A stretch of DNA of 64,000 nt from Prorocentrum cordatum (taxonomy: Eukaryota > Sar > Dinophyceae > Prorocentrales > Prorocentraceae): the NCBI GenBank assembly GCA_963575745.1, contig CAUYUJ010013814.1, positions 320,062 to 384,061 of the forward strand, written 5' to 3'. The notes beneath the pieces are model-generated. The model was not told where the DNA came from, made no database searches, and saw only the letters and a list, made by a program, of their open reading frames with translations. A program made the translations under genes and the position numbers. Below, piece by piece: positions 42,421-54,846 of this stretch (the first letter of the stretch is position 1; every line of letters starts with the position of its first letter).

Positions 42421-44480
42421 AGAAGGAGTAAAAGAATGCCCCAGCGGATGGCAAGTGTCCATCACCCTCCAAAGGCAACAGTTTGTTCTTCACTCTCGGA
42501 TTACCAATGCAATGCCCTTGTCAATTCGGCTCTCAGCAGGCGGCCGCCCCAATGCAACTGCCCCCGCCGGGCATTCCCAGGCCACCCTTTTTGTCTAAAC
42601 CAAAGACGACCCCCAGCGCAGGGGCCGCCTATCGCCACAATTCCTTTTAACGCTCGGAATCCCAACGCAATGTTTGTCCTAACTCTACGTTTTCTCCCAG
42701 CGGAGGACAGTTCCAACGCAGCGCCCTCCCCCGCGCGACCCCCCCGCCCCCATCCCCCCCCCCCCCCTCCAAAAGCAACAATTCCTTCTTGACACTTTGA
42801 AGCCCAATGACATGCCCGAACCGATGACAACTGACCCTCCCCCTACAAAAGCCACAATTTCTTCTGAACTCTCGAAATACCAACGCAATGCCTTTCCTAA
42901 CTCGGCTTGCAGCAGGTGGCAGCCCCAACGCAGTTGCCTCCATCGGGCATTCCCAAGCCACCCCCCCCTGTCTAAACCAGAGACGATCCCCCAAACAGGG
43001 GCCGCCGATCGCCGCAATTCCTTCGTAACTCTGTGAATCCGAACATAATGTTTATCCTGAACTCGACGTTTCCTCCCAACTGAGGACAGTTCCAATGCAG
43101 CCGCCCTCCCCGCGCGACGACCCCCCCCCCGGCCCCCCTTCCAAAATTCAGTTTTAAACTCTTGGAATCCCAATGCAACTGGTGACCCCAATTGCCCCCC
43201 CCCCCCCCCCCCCCCCCCCCCCACCCCCCCCCCCCCCCCCCCCCCCCCCACCCCCCCCCCCCCCTCACCCCCCGCACACGCACCTCTCCAAACGCCGCAA
43301 TTGCGTTTTAACTCTCGGAAAACCAATGCAATCAATTTCCTAACTCGATTTTCAGTAGGCGGCAGCCCCAATGCAGTTGCCTCCACCAAGGATTCCCACG
43401 CCACCCTCCTTGTCGGAACCAGAGATGATCCCCAACATAGGGGCCGCCTATCGCCACAATTCCTGCTCAACTCTCGATTTACTAACGCAGTGTTTGTCCG
43501 AATTCGACATTTCCTCCCAACTGAGGAAGGTCTCGATGCAATGCCCTCCCCCGCGCGACCCCCCGCCCCCCTTGCCCCCTCCCAAAGCCGCAATTGCTGT
43601 TCAACTCTTGGAAACCCAATACAATGCCCCAGCGGACGACAATTGCCCCCTCCCCCCTCCAACAGCCACATTTTTCTTAACCCTCGGAATGTCAACGCAA
43701 TGCTTTTGCGAACTCGACTTTCAGCAGGCAGTTGCCTCCATCACGCATTCCCAAGCCACCCTGTTGGTGTAAACCAGAAATGACCCCGAAAACAGCGGCC
43801 GCCAATCGCCACAATTCCTTCTGAACTCTCGGAATCCCAACACAATGGTTGGCCCTCCCCAGCGCGATCCCCCCACCCCCCTTGCCCCCCCTCCAAAAGC
43901 TATGATTCCTTCGTAACTCTTGGAGGCCCAATGCAATGTCCCAACTGATGACAATTGCCCCTCCCCCTCCAAAAGCCATAATTTCTTCTGGACTCTCGAA
44001 GTACCAATGCAATCCATTTCCTAATTCGACTTTCAGCAGGTGGCAGCCCCATTGCAGCTGCCTCCATCGCGCATTCCCAAGCCACCCTTTTGGTCTAAAC
44101 CAGAGATGACCCCCAAAGCAGGGGCCGCCTATCGCCGCAATTCCTTTTTAACTCTCGGGATCCCAACACAATGTTTGTCCTAACCCAACCCGGCGTCTCC
44201 TCCCAACTGAGGACAGTTCCAATGCAATGTCCTCCCCCGCGCGATCCCCCCACTCCCCTTGCCCCCCTCCAAAAGCCACAATTCCTTGTTACCTCTTGGA
44301 TGCCCAATGCAATGTCCCAACTGGTGACAATTGTCAAACGACTTTTCTGCATCCCAAAAATCCTTCACAACCCCGGCGCTTTCCACCTAAAGCCCTTCCC
44401 AACCCCAACGCTCTGCATGTAAAACCCCTCCCAACACCCAAATCCACCCCGCAGCCGCCCGTCTACGCGCCGAGTTCTGC
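42421..44480. repeat. ~330-440-bp satellite, ~5 units
   Basis: The anchor TAAACCAGAGATGACCCCC / GGGGCCGCCTATCGCC recurs near 42599, 42971, 43415, 43768 and 44093. Units also share TCCAATGCAATGCCCTCCCC and CTTCTGAACTCTCGGAAT-like stretches. C-rich tracts expand in each unit. Confidence 0.85.
43196..43266. repeat. C-rich tract, ~70 bp
   Basis: Nearly pure C with isolated A; G-tract on the minus strand. Likely a G-quadruplex/i-motif former and a likely place for assembly length error. Confidence 0.9.
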
Positions 44481-44620
44481 TCTAAACTAACTTCGCAGTT
44501 TCCGACGGAGCCTCGAGACAACGCGGAAACGCATGTAATAAGCTAAGCGCGCCCTGTTCGATGCGAATCTCGCTCCCGGCGCGCTTGGGGTCGCCACAGT
44601 TCCGCCAGACATTTATTGTA

Positions 44621-44686
44621 ACATAACGCGAGTTATGTTTGTTTGTGGGTGGGTGGGTGAAAGACGAAAATAACATGCGTTAGGTT
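44621..44686. repeat. Terminal direct repeat, right copy
   Basis: Contains AACATAACGCGAGTTATGTT, then GTGGGTGGGTGGGTG, then AAATAACATGCGTTA, parallel to 38387-38450. Confidence 0.6.
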
Positions 44687-44880
44687 TTCCGAATAAAAAG
44701 TTCACCTCCAACTGCGACCTCTCCGCGGACGCGAGAGGGGAGCTCCTCGACGGCGGCAGCAGGGCCATGAACTTCTCGAAGGGCCGCGATCGAGGGCGGG
44801 GAGAGGAGGGAGCGCGCAGCCTCGGCCATGCGGCGCAGCACGTGGGAGTGGTGATTGAGGAGAGCACGGCAGTTCTAGCT
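44687..44880 (-). pseudogene. LINE endonuclease, N-terminal part
   Basis: The minus-strand frame gives NHHSHVLRRMAEAARSLLPA and then ALREVHGPAAAVEELPSRV. The EVHG motif matches the QEVHG active-site strand of APE endonucleases, with the catalytic Glu kept. Reading is cut at ~44687 by the satellite element and resumes at 38386. Confidence 0.6.
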
Positions 44881-46299
44881 GTTGAACACCAGCTGGTCAG
44901 CGTTGAAAATGTGACCCACCCCACTCAATGCGCTTTTCTTTCGGGGGGGGGGGATGTCATTGGCAAGCCTGTCGAGATCAGCGCGCACCAACCGCAGATC
45001 AGAGAACGCACCGAGGTTCCACTGCACCTTCGGGGGACCCGACGGGTCGACCACAACGCGGGCGACAACTTCCCGTTCGATCGATAACGTGCCAGCTTCC
45101 TTGTCCATGAAGACGCGCCTTGCAAGGTGTGCTTGAAGCTTGTCACGCAGCTTTTTGGTGTTCCTCTCGCGCGCGATCTCGAACCTGTCGTGGTCGACGC
45201 TGGCGCGGAACGGGAGGCGACGCCCCGCAGACATGGCAGCAGAGAACTGCCTCCATACCTCATGGGCGTCGCGCAAGAGGGCGCGGGCCTGCCTGACACG
45301 CGACGCACGCGTGACCGCGAGGCCCTTGAAGCGGAGGATGAACCTGCACGCCAGTTCTTCACCTTCCAGCTCATAGTCAACGCCAGGAAAGTAGTTGGCC
45401 AACTCCATCCATCCGCGGACGCCGTCTGCAACCAGGTTCTTGCCGACGTCCTCGCGCGCGGTGGTGACGATGATGCCAGGGTCACCAGTTCGCTGCCATG
45501 CCGCCGCCCTGGCGATGGGCTCGCGCGGAGCCGCACGGGCCAGGTCCAGCTCCTGCTCCAGCTTCGCGAAGCGGTCGGCGAGGGAGGAGTGCAGAGACTC
45601 CGCCTGGCCCGTGCGTTTCTCGACTTCGACCATGCGGAGCTCCTGGGCCTTGAAGCGCTGCTGCATCGCCGCGTCGAGCTGCGCGCCAAGGGGCTGCACG
45701 ACGTTCGAGATGGTGCGGGGGAGCTCCGTTCGAACCATTTGGCGATGGAGTTCATCGAGGCACGCGCCATCTCGGCGATGATGTCCTGCTTGAAGCGCTC
45801 CATCGTCTCGGACATGCTCTGAGGGTCGTCGCCGACGCCAGCCTCCGCACCGTGGGGACCGCCAGGAGTAGCACGCAGATGAGCAGCCCAGGGGTCCTGT
45901 TTAGGAGGCCAGCCAGAGACGTCGCCAGCATCCCCAGAGGGCGGCGTGGTAAGGCCAGCCACGGGGGTCGCCGGGGTGCTGGCTGGGGTCGCCGGGCCAA
46001 GCGAAGGGCAGCACCTGCATGGCGGGCCCCCTCGACTTGAGCCTGCTGGTTCGCCGAGGTCGGGAACAGCTCCAGCGCCGCCACGGGCCCTCGGCGGAGC
46101 CGCGGCCCACGCTGCGCCCAGCACTGCGGGAACGCCGTGAGCTCGCTGCGTCTGAACTCGATGGCGGACGGCAATCAGCACGACAATCCCGACGACCACC
46201 CCGAAGAGAGCTGCCAGGGGAGTGCACGGACATCGCGTCCGACGCGTCGTCGTGGCGCCCATGCTTGTGCGCCTTCTTCGCCTTGCGTCCGCCACCCAT
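44875..46299 (-). pseudogene. LINE ORF1-like region
   Basis: ATG at 46299 (MGGGRKAKKAHKHGRHDDAS). After frame changes, DPQSMSETMERFKQDIIAEM leads into a coiled coil (RFKAQELRMVEVEKRTGQAE), then a folded region (GWMELANYFPGVDYELEGEE; CRFILRFKGLAVTRASRVRQ; DLRLVRADLDRLANDIPPP). Frame is lost at a C5/G5 run near 45717. A coiled coil followed by a nucleic-acid-binding-like domain ahead of the endonuclease is typical for LINE 5' coding; I recall similar regions in dinoflagellate LINEs, which is memory and not a search. Confidence 0.6.
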
Positions 46300-46477
46300 C
46301 CACACAGCACCAGGTCAGGAACTGGAGAGCCGTCAGTTTACTCGACCTGTGCTGGGCGAGAGCGTACGAGAGAGGGTTCTCGTGACCCCAGCAGCGCGCA
46401 GCTCGACTGGCGTTGCCTAGGACAGGAGCGAGCCTCGGACTAGAGGTATCCGTTTCCCGCCCAAGGGACACAAGCAT

Positions 46478-46513
46478 CTTAAGCCAAAATGGCTCGAGCC
46501 AAAATGGCTACGT
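46478..46513 (-). other. Tandem DinoSL (spliced leader) relic at LINE 5' end
   Basis: The minus strand reads CGTAGCCATTTTGGCTC then GAGCCATTTTGGCTTAAG. DinoSL is CCGTAGCCATTTTGGCTCAAG. The outer copy matches at 19 of 21 positions and the inner one at nearly all of its 3' 17. A truncated leader nested behind another is the known signature of an mRNA that was trans-spliced, reverse-transcribed, re-inserted, and trans-spliced again. Confidence 0.85.
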
Positions 46514-46518
46514 AGGAG

Positions 46519-46580
46519 CAACGAGGAGGAGGAGGAGGAGGAGGAGGAGGAGGAGGAGGAGGAGGAGGAGGAGAAAAAGG
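46519..46580. repeat. (GGA)n microsatellite
   Basis: About 17 GGA units followed by AAAAAGGAAAAGGGAGGAGG. It lies just outside the LINE 5' end. Confidence 0.9.
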
Positions 46581-47629
46581 AAAAGGGAGGAGGAGCGGCA
46601 GCAACAGAAAGTGGAGGAAAATGACCGCACGGGCAGCGCCCGTCGCAACGCGGCGAGCTCAATTCCAGGTTGGGCTGGCCCACCGATGACTCGTCCTCGC
46701 CGTAGTCACACTGGTGGATGCAATCGCCGTCACGCCCATCTGAATGAGACGTTGCGCGACCTTTCGCGGGAAGCTCACGCGCCAATGCCCGCGCGGACGG
46801 CCCCGCGCACGGCCGCCGCCCACGCGTGGCGAGGCCCAAGCGCCCCTCTCGGGCGCTGCCCGGGGGCGGCCCTGGGCCCACTCGGGGAGGCCCAGGAGCC
46901 AGCCCGGGTAGGCCCAGGCCACGATCTCCAGCGATGTGGCTCCTCCTCGGCGGGCGAGGGTAAAATCTTGCCGATGCTACCTGCGGCCTTGGCGTCACAG
47001 GGTGACTCGATGGAGGCGTGAGCGCTGGAGGAGGGGAAGGCGAGTCCCCATGCGTGCGACCACGCAGCTGCATGAATGCGCTCGCCGCGATCGCGCCCAG
47101 GCGCTCCTCCTTGTGGCAGATGGCGAAGATATCCGTTTCGTTCTGGACATGCGGTCGGCTGTTCATTGACGACCTCTCCAGTGCCCCCACAGTGCTTCCT
47201 ACTCCACCGCGGCGTGAGCGAAACTATCCAGGCAAAGGACCCGAGACTGGCCGGCGGCTGGTGGCACTATCATCTCAATATCTCACTAGAAAGGATCAGG
47301 AGCGACGACTTCCGGTAAGGCGCGATCTCGTGACTAAAGCAGGTCCTTCGTGGAGTCAGACGCCCAGCCTCCCCTTCACAGCCTCGCGGAGGTTCGACGT
47401 GGAGGTGGAGGAAGAGACGGGGAGGGAGGTGGATGAGGAGCAGCAGAAGGCAGAGGACAAAGCGGAGGCGGAGGCTCTCGACCAGGGCGATCTTCGCCAT
47501 GTCGCCCCTGTCGGCCCGGACGTCGGCCATCCATTTCCTGGCGCCGCTGGGCGGCCTTCCTCCTCCCTCCCTCATCCCCTCATCCCTCCCTCATCCTCTT
47601 CCCTGGTCCTCCCTGGTCCTCCTCCCTTC
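46581..47629. other. No recognised gene
   Basis: GC-rich sequence with overlapping open frames on both strands (for example 47190-46417 minus, including ICHKEERLGAIAASAFMQL) but no motif, start context or repeat that lets me support a gene. Confidence 0.4.
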
Positions 47630-48300
47630 TCCTCCCCCTCCTCCTCCTCCTCCTCCTCCTCCTCCTCCTCCTCCTCCTCCTCCTCATCCTTCTCCTCCTC
47701 ATTCTCCTCCTCCTCCCCCTCCCCCTCCCCCTCCTCCTCCTCCTCCTCCCCCCCTCCCCCTCCTCCTCCTCCTTCTCTCCTCCTCCTCCTCCGCGTCATC
47801 CTCCTCGTCCGCCGCCTTATCCTCCTCATTGTTACGTCATCGTCATCGCTATCGCCATCGTCATCATCATAATAATCATCATCATCATCATCATCATCAC
47901 CACCATCATCATCATCATCATCATCAACAACAACAACATCATCATCATGTTCATGTTCATGAGCATGTTCATGCTCATGTTCATGTTCATTATCATTATC
48001 ATCATCATCATCATCATCATCATCATCTTCATCACAATCATCATCATCGCCGTCATAATCAGCATCATGAATTATCATCAGCATCAGCATCATCAGCGTT
48101 ATCATCAGCAAAAACTGTATCAGCATCAGCATCAGCATCAGCATCATCGTCATCATAATCACCACCACCATCACGATCACCATCAATATTAACTGTCTGA
48201 ATCATCATCAACACCATCATCATCGTCATCATCGTCGTCCTCATCATAGTCAACGGCATCGTCATCGTCGTCGTAGACCTGATTATCATCATCACCATCA
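47630..48300. repeat. (CTC)n then (ATC)n compound microsatellite
   Basis: CTC-rich at 47630-47800 and ATC-rich at 47835-48300 with ATGTTCATG and CAGCAT variants. Poly-acidic or poly-His ORFs here are shadows. Confidence 0.9.
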
Positions 48301-49755
48301 TCAGCAGCACCACCAGCACCACAACCAGCAACATCATCACCATCCTCGCCGCCACCACCCTTATCATCTTTCTTTCCGCGGAGCAAGCCTGCACCCCAAA
48401 GCTTGTCGTCACCGCATTGCGCAGCAGCGGGAGCGTGAAACAGGAGGAGGAGGAGGTGGAGGGAGAAGGAGGAGTGGAACGGGCGCTGTGCGGCGGACCC
48501 CTGCGACCCAAACGGCCACACATACAATACTCAAGAACTCACAGTGGCAACCCAGGTGGCGGGAGCGAGCAGGGCACAGGAGGGAGAACGTCAAAGGAGA
48601 GTGACAAGCCAGCAAATGCCCGTCGGAGAATTTCCCCCCCCGGGAAAAACGAAGCACTTAAATCTGTACCGCGGGACCGGCGCAACCACCAGACGATCTA
48701 CTGATACTGCCAAGTCTACTACCTAACCGCTGCCTGCAATGAGCCATGTTCCCGAAGAGCGGCAATGGCCCCGGACTCGGGCAGGAGCAGAGAGAAACAA
48801 ATATACGACTTCCTTTGGAAACGTAACGGCCCCACAGCAGCACAAGATTTGTGTTATACCCGTACAAGGTGGCCCAAACGGCCACGCCAATAAATCAAAC
48901 ACAACATAGCAGAATGCAATAATGTAGAGGTGGAGGAGGAGGACGACGACGACGAAGAAACGACGACGACGAGGAGAGCGGAGCCAAGCTCGTGAATGCG
49001 TAGACCAATTGGGGCTTCGCCCAGGGTGCACGCACAAAGGCCCCACACGACCAGAAGTGGGAGAGACAGAAAAAAACAGGGAAACAAGAGCGAGCAAGCA
49101 CAGACTAAATGAAACAGTGGAACTACACAAGGGGGGTGCAGGGGGACGGGAAGCTCTGAGAGCAAACCGCCCCTGACGCCCCCGAGACAGTGGACGCCGC
49201 CCCTCACGACGAGGGGGCAGCGCGGGGTGCGTGCGAAGACCAGACGATCTGGGCAGAGCAAGAGCTGGTGCACGCATAGGAGCCTCACGCGAGTCTAGTG
49301 CAAATTGAAGCCTCAAGCTGAAGTAAGCCCCGTAGCAGCCTGGCTGAAGAGCCATGCCTCTTTGCCAGATGAGCGGGCACCCAGTACCACTGTTGCCGAT
49401 GCGACGCAAGGCACAGGAGGATACGGAGGAGAGAACACAGCTGAGAAGGGGGCAAGAGGACGAGAGCGAACGGCAAGAATAAAGAAATGGCTGAAACCGC
49501 GCGAAGGGGGGTGCAGGGCACGGGAAACTCCGAGAGCAAACCGTCCCTGACGCTCCTGGGGCGGAGGACGCCGCCCCCCGAAATCTGGGGGCAGCGCGCT
49601 CATAACAAAAACTAGCAAGAATACGCCAAGCAACGCTGTGATCGAAACGGGAGGGACACGGGAGGCGAGGGGCGGGGGAACTGAGCACTGCACCGCTGCC
49701 ATCGGACGCCTCCCCCCCAGAGGGGGCCACAAGCCCAAGGAAGGCAGGACCGCAC
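48301..49755. other. No recognised gene; contains a ~110-bp duplicated segment
   Basis: Sequence near 49125-49230 and 49490-49605 is similar (AAGGGGGGTGCAGG, GAGAGCAAACCG, CCCTGACGC, GGACGCCGCCC, GGGGGCAGCGCG). Long minus ORFs (48723-49832) are Ser/Arg/Leu-rich with no motif. Confidence 0.5.
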
Positions 49756-49935
49756 CCCGACGACGACGACGACAGCGTCGACGACGACGACGCCGACAAC
49801 GACGGCGACGACGACGAGAACGACGACAACAACAGCGACGACGACGACGACGACGATCAAGACCACGACGACGAAGACGACGACGACGAAGGCGGCCGCG
49901 GCGGAGGAGGCGGCGGCGGTGGCGGCGACGACGAC
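49756..49935. repeat. (GAC)n microsatellite
   Basis: GACGACGAC with CAACAG and GGCGGC variants. Confidence 0.9.
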
Positions 49936-50044
49936 GGGGGAAGAGGGGGAAAAGAAACAGAGGGAAAGAGGGAAGGGAGGGACAAGGGGAAAGAGGAACG
50001 AGCGGTCCCCAGCCACCCAGGGCGTGGGGCCCCAGGGGGGAAGG

Positions 50045-51037
50045 GAATCCTAGGGATCCTCTGGAATTCCTAAGAATTCCTAGGGATCGTTAGGAATCAT
50101 TTGGAATTCCTAAGAATCCTTCTTGGAATCATCAGAAATTCATAGGAATCTTTAGGAATTCATATGAATCCTTCGGAATGCTTAGGAATCCTTTGGGATT
50201 CCTAGGAATCCTTAAGAATTTCTAGGAATCGTTCGGATTTATAGGAATCCTGAGGGATTCCTAAGCGTCCTGAGGAATTCCTAGGAATCCTAAAGAATTC
50301 CTAGGAACCCTTTGGAAGTCTTACGAATCCTTCGGAATTCCTAAGGATCCTTAGGAATTCATCGGAATCCTATGGGAAGTATGGAATTCATCCAGAATTT
50401 CTAGAAAAGTCCTTAGGAATTCCTAGGGATCCTTTGGAATTCCTGCGAATCCTTAGGAATTCCTAAGAACCCTTCGGAATTCATAGGAATCCTTCGGAAT
50501 TCCATGGGTTCCTTCGGAATTGCCAGGAATCCTTAAGAACTCCTGGGGATCATTCGGAATTCCCAGAAATCCGTAGGAATTCATAAGAATTCACCAGAAT
50601 CCTCAGGAGTCCTTTGGAATTCCTGGGAATCCTTCGGCATTCTCAAGGATCCTACGGATTTCCTATGAATTCTTATGAATTCCTAGGAATCCTTAGGAAT
50701 TCCTTGGGAATTCCTCGGAATCCTTAGGAATTCATAGGAATCCTTCGGAATTCATAAGAATCCTTAGGAACTCCTAGGAATCCTTAGGAATTCCTGCGAA
50801 TCCTTAGGAATTCCTAGGAATGTTTCGGAATTCCTACGAACCCTTAGGGATTCCGAGGAACCCTTAGGAATTCCTACGAATCCTCCGGGATTCCTAAGAA
50901 TTCATAGGAATCCTTAGGAATCCTTAGGAATTCATAGGAATCCTTCGGAATTCCTACGAATCCTTTGGAATTCCTAGGGGTCCTTCGGAATTTCTAGGAA
51001 TCCTTTGGAATTCCTAAGAATCTTTAGGAATTCCTGT
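50045..51037. repeat. ~20-bp minisatellite GGAATTCCTAGGAATCCTTA
   Basis: About 50 degenerate copies over 1 kb. The unit is partly palindromic (GGAATTCC) and EcoRI-like GAATTC recurs. A relative with unit GGAATCCTTAGGGAATCC is at 54525-54840. Confidence 0.9.
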
Positions 51038-51104
51038 TGTTGTGAGTGTTGTGTGTGTGTGTGGGGGGGGGGGTTGTGGGACACGGGTCGGGGCGCCCCG
51101 CCCT

Positions 51105-51487
<383 letters not shown>

Positions 51488-51499
51488 GATCATGTTTAG

Positions 51500-51763
51500 A
51501 CTGGTCGCCCTTATCTGCTCGAGTATCCAATAACGCGTATTTCCCAAACCCTCGACACCCGCCCTCTCCGTCTTCGATCGAACCCCTTTTGGGGGATATA
51601 CCTTTCTTCCCTGCAGGCGGGGCCCCGGCAAGCGGCGGGGCGGCCGCGGACCGTCGGCCTGGCCAGCGGCAGCGCTGGTCGGCGGGGCGGCCGCGGACCG
51701 TCGACCCGACCCCCAGAGGGACGGACAGGGGACCCACCACGACGAGGACGACGACGACGACGT

Positions 51764-51814
<51 letters not shown>

Positions 51815-53100
51815 GCGAAAGCGAGAGCGAGAGAGAACGACAGCAGGGCCACGAAGGACCCGAAGTAGGCCACGAAGGGCGACAGCGGGGACACGAAGGA
51901 AATGCGTATGGGGCCACGAAGAGCGCGAACGAGCGGGGGCCACGAAAGGCAGATAATGCGGGGCCACGGAAGGCAACGATGGGGCCACTGAAAGTAGCAA
52001 GTGGGCCACGTAGGCCAGTGAGAGGGCCACACACGGCGACAGCAGGGCCACGAATGGCATGCACATGGGGCCAAAACCGGCGCGAACGAGCGGGGGCCAC
52101 AAAGGGCATACGTATATTGGGCCGCGGAAAGCAAGAACGGGGCCACTGAAGGCAGCAACGGGGCCACGAAGGGCAGCGAGGGGGCCACGCAGGGCGACAG
52201 CGGGGCCACGAAGGGATGCATATGGGGCAACCACGGGCGCGAACGAGCGGGGGCCACGAAGGGCATACATATATGGGGCCACGGAACAAAGCGAGGGGGC
52301 CACGAAGGGCCGCAACGGGGCCACGAAGGGCAGCGAGGGGGCCACGAAGGGTTGCAACGGGGCCACGAAGGGCTGCGACGGGGCCACGAAGGGCTGCGAC
52401 GGGGCCACGAAGGGCAGCGAGGGGGCCACGAAGGGTTGCAACGGGGCCACGAAACAAAGCGAAGGGGCCACGAGGGGCTGCAACGGGGCCACGAAGGGCA
52501 GCGAGGAGGCCACGAGGGGCTGCAACGGGGCCACGAAGGGCAGCGAGGAGGCCACGAGGGGCTGCAAGGGGGCCACGAAGGGCAGCGAGGGGGCCACGAA
52601 GGGCGGCAGCGGGGCCACGAAACAAAGCGAGGGGGCCACGAAGGGCTGCAACGGGGCCACGAAGGGCAGCGAGATCCTAAGTAATCCGTGAGCGAATCCT
52701 AAGCATGAGCGCGACTCCTGGGTGCTTGGGTGTCGGGAGCGCGGCGCTTGAGTAAATTTCAAAAAACGCAAGAACGCTATTCTATGGTAAATTGCAAGCG
52801 AGTCTCCAGCGAAAGCGCGATCCCAGAACGCCGGGAAAGCGATTCCTGAATAAATTGTGAGGAAGTCCCAAGCGAGAGCGCGATTCCTGAATAAAATGCA
52901 AGGAAGTCTCGGGCGGGAGCGGGAGTCCTGGCTAAATTGTGAGGAAGTCTCAGGCGGGAGCCGTTGTTGTTGTAGTCCGGGGGGCAGGGGGCAAGTTTGA
53001 GCAGGAAGACTTTCTTTGACAAGAAACAAGGTGCGAACCCCGGGGGGGGCACTTCAATTGAAAAAATCAATGTGCACCGGTGGGGGGATCAACAATAATT
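51500..53100. repeat. Segmental duplication unit 1
   Basis: Similar to 53166-54165. Starts TCGCCCTTATCTGCTCGAGT; shared landmarks are ACGCGTATTTCCCAAACCCT, GATATACCTTTCTTCCCTGC and ACCGGTGGGGGGATCAACAA near the end. It contains a large minisatellite expansion (52085-52672) absent from unit 2. Both units are bounded by AAC repeats. Confidence 0.85.
52085..52672. repeat. ~21-24-bp minisatellite GGGGCCACGAAGGGCAGCGA
   Basis: About 25 units. It gives Gly/His/Glu- and Pro/Phe/Val-rich shadow ORFs on the two strands. Confidence 0.9.
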
Positions 53101-53165
53101 TTTCTTCAATAGTGAAAATTCACAAACAACAATAACAACAACAATAATAACAATAATAATGTTAA

Positions 53166-53405
53166 GACCGTTCGCCCTTATATGCTCGAGTGTCCAATGA
53201 CGCGTATTTCCCAAACCCTCGATACCCGCCCTCTTCGTCTTCGATCGAACCCCTTTTGGGGGATATACCTTTCTTCCCTGCAGGCCGGGCCCCGGCAAGC
53301 GGCGGGGCGGCCGCGGACCGTCGGCCTGGCCAGCGGCAGCGCTGATCGGCGGGGCGGCCGCGGACCGTCGACCCGACCCCAAGAGGGACGGACAGGGGAC
53401 CGACC

Positions 53406-53438
<33 letters not shown>

Positions 53439-54165
53439 TCGAAGACGACGGCGACGACGACGACGACGGCGACGACGAGCGAAAGCGAAAGCGAGAGAGA
53501 ACGACAGCAGGGCCACGAAGGGCACGAAGTAGGCCACGAAGGGCGACAGCGGGGACACGAAGGGAATGCGTATGGGGCCACGAAGAGCGCGAACGAGCGG
53601 GGGCCACGAAGTGCAGATAATGCGGGGCCACAGAAAGCAACGATGGGGCCACTGAGGGTAGCAACTGGGCCACGTAGGACGGTGAGGGGGTCACAAATGG
53701 CGACAGCGGGGCCACGAAGGGCATGCACATGGGGCCACAACGGGCGCGACTCCTGGGTGCCTGGGTGTCGGGAGAACGGCGCTTGGGCAAATTGCAGGAA
53801 ATTCCAACGCAGGGCTATTCTTCACTAAGTTGCAAGCAAGTCTCTAGCGCGCGATTCCAGAGCGCCGGGAGAGCGATTCCTGAATAAATTGTAAGGAAGT
53901 CCCAAGCGAGAGCCCGATTCCTGAGTCCTGAGTAAAATGCGAGGAAGTCTCGGGCGGGAGCGGGGGTCCTGGCTAAATTGCAAGAAGTCTAAGGCGGGAG
54001 CCGTTCGTTGTTGTTGTAACCCGGGGGCCAGGGGCCCAGTTTGAGCAGGAAGACTTTCCCTGACAAAAACCGGGTGCGAGCGTCGAGGGGCACACTTTGA
54101 TAGAGAAAAAACACTCTGCACCGGTGGGGGGATCAACAATCATTTTTCTTCAGGAATGAGAATTA
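53166..54165. repeat. Segmental duplication unit 2
   Basis: Second copy of 51500-53100 with only a few minisatellite units. The two halves align at 53166-53740 and 53745-54150. Confidence 0.85.
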
Positions 54166-54169
54166 CAAC

Positions 54170-54172
<3 letters not shown>

Positions 54173-54243
<71 letters not shown>
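54173..54243. repeat. (AAC)n microsatellite
   Basis: Pure AAC, ~23 units, closing duplication unit 2. Confidence 0.95.
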
Positions 54244-54245
54244 TT

Positions 54246-54515
54246 GCAACCACCGTCCCAGCCCCGGGCCGGGGCCGGGACGGTCGTACGCACACCGAGG
54301 TGTGCCCCCTCTCACCCGGCCCCGGGTGAAAGCGTTCGCGCTCTCGGTGTGCCACGGACTCTCCCGGCCCCGGGTCGCTTCAAATGATGCAAACGTTCGC
54401 GCGCCTCGCTTGCCAACGACGCTCCTGGCCCCGGCAGGTGCGCCCTTGCAGTGCGGCGGCGGCGCGCCCTGGTGTGCCAACGCTTCTCCCGGCCCCGGCA
54501 AACGCTGAGCAAAAC
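54246..54515. repeat. 50-75-bp GC-rich repeat, GTGCCAACGC / CCCGGCCCCGG
   Basis: The motif (G)TGCCA..CGC..CTCCCGGCCCCGG recurs near 54300, 54345, 54400 and 54475. A further copy at 55250-55285 lies beyond the TAC microsatellite. Confidence 0.7.
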
Positions 54516-54524
54516 GTAGAGAAT

Positions 54525-54840
54525 CTTTGGAGAACCCCCTAGGAATCCCTAGGGAATCCTTCGGAATCCCGAGGACATCCCCAGGGAATCCCCGAGGAAC
54601 TTTTAGGAATCTCTTGGGCGTTCTTCAGAATCCTTGGGGATCCCTAGGGAATCCTTGGGAATCTTTCGGGGATCCTGAGGATTACCTGAGGAATCCTTAG
54701 GGAATCCTTACGAATTCCATAGGAATCCTTAGGGAATCCCAAGGGATCCTTCAGGAATCCTTCGGGAATCGCTAGGGGATCCTTTGGGAATCCTGACAAG
54801 TCCCTCGGGAATCCGCTGAAAGCCCTAAGGGGCACTAACA
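54525..54840. repeat. 17-19-bp minisatellite GGAATCCTTAGGGAATCC
   Basis: About 17 units; related to 50045-51037. Confidence 0.8.
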
Positions 54841-54846
54841 AATCCC

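Larger units (their letters stand above)
38387..44686. mobile_element. 6.3-kb non-coding inserted element with short terminal direct repeats
   Basis: Bounded by ~65-bp similar sequences in direct orientation (38387-38450 and 44621-44686) and lying between two parts of the LINE endonuclease. Internally it is satellite: a ~140-bp unit, an inserted CCAAGAGG/CACACCAG block, and a ~330-440-bp unit. No coding capacity is seen. It could be a non-autonomous element that accumulated satellite, or a satellite array inserted by recombination. The class is unknown. Confidence 0.5.
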
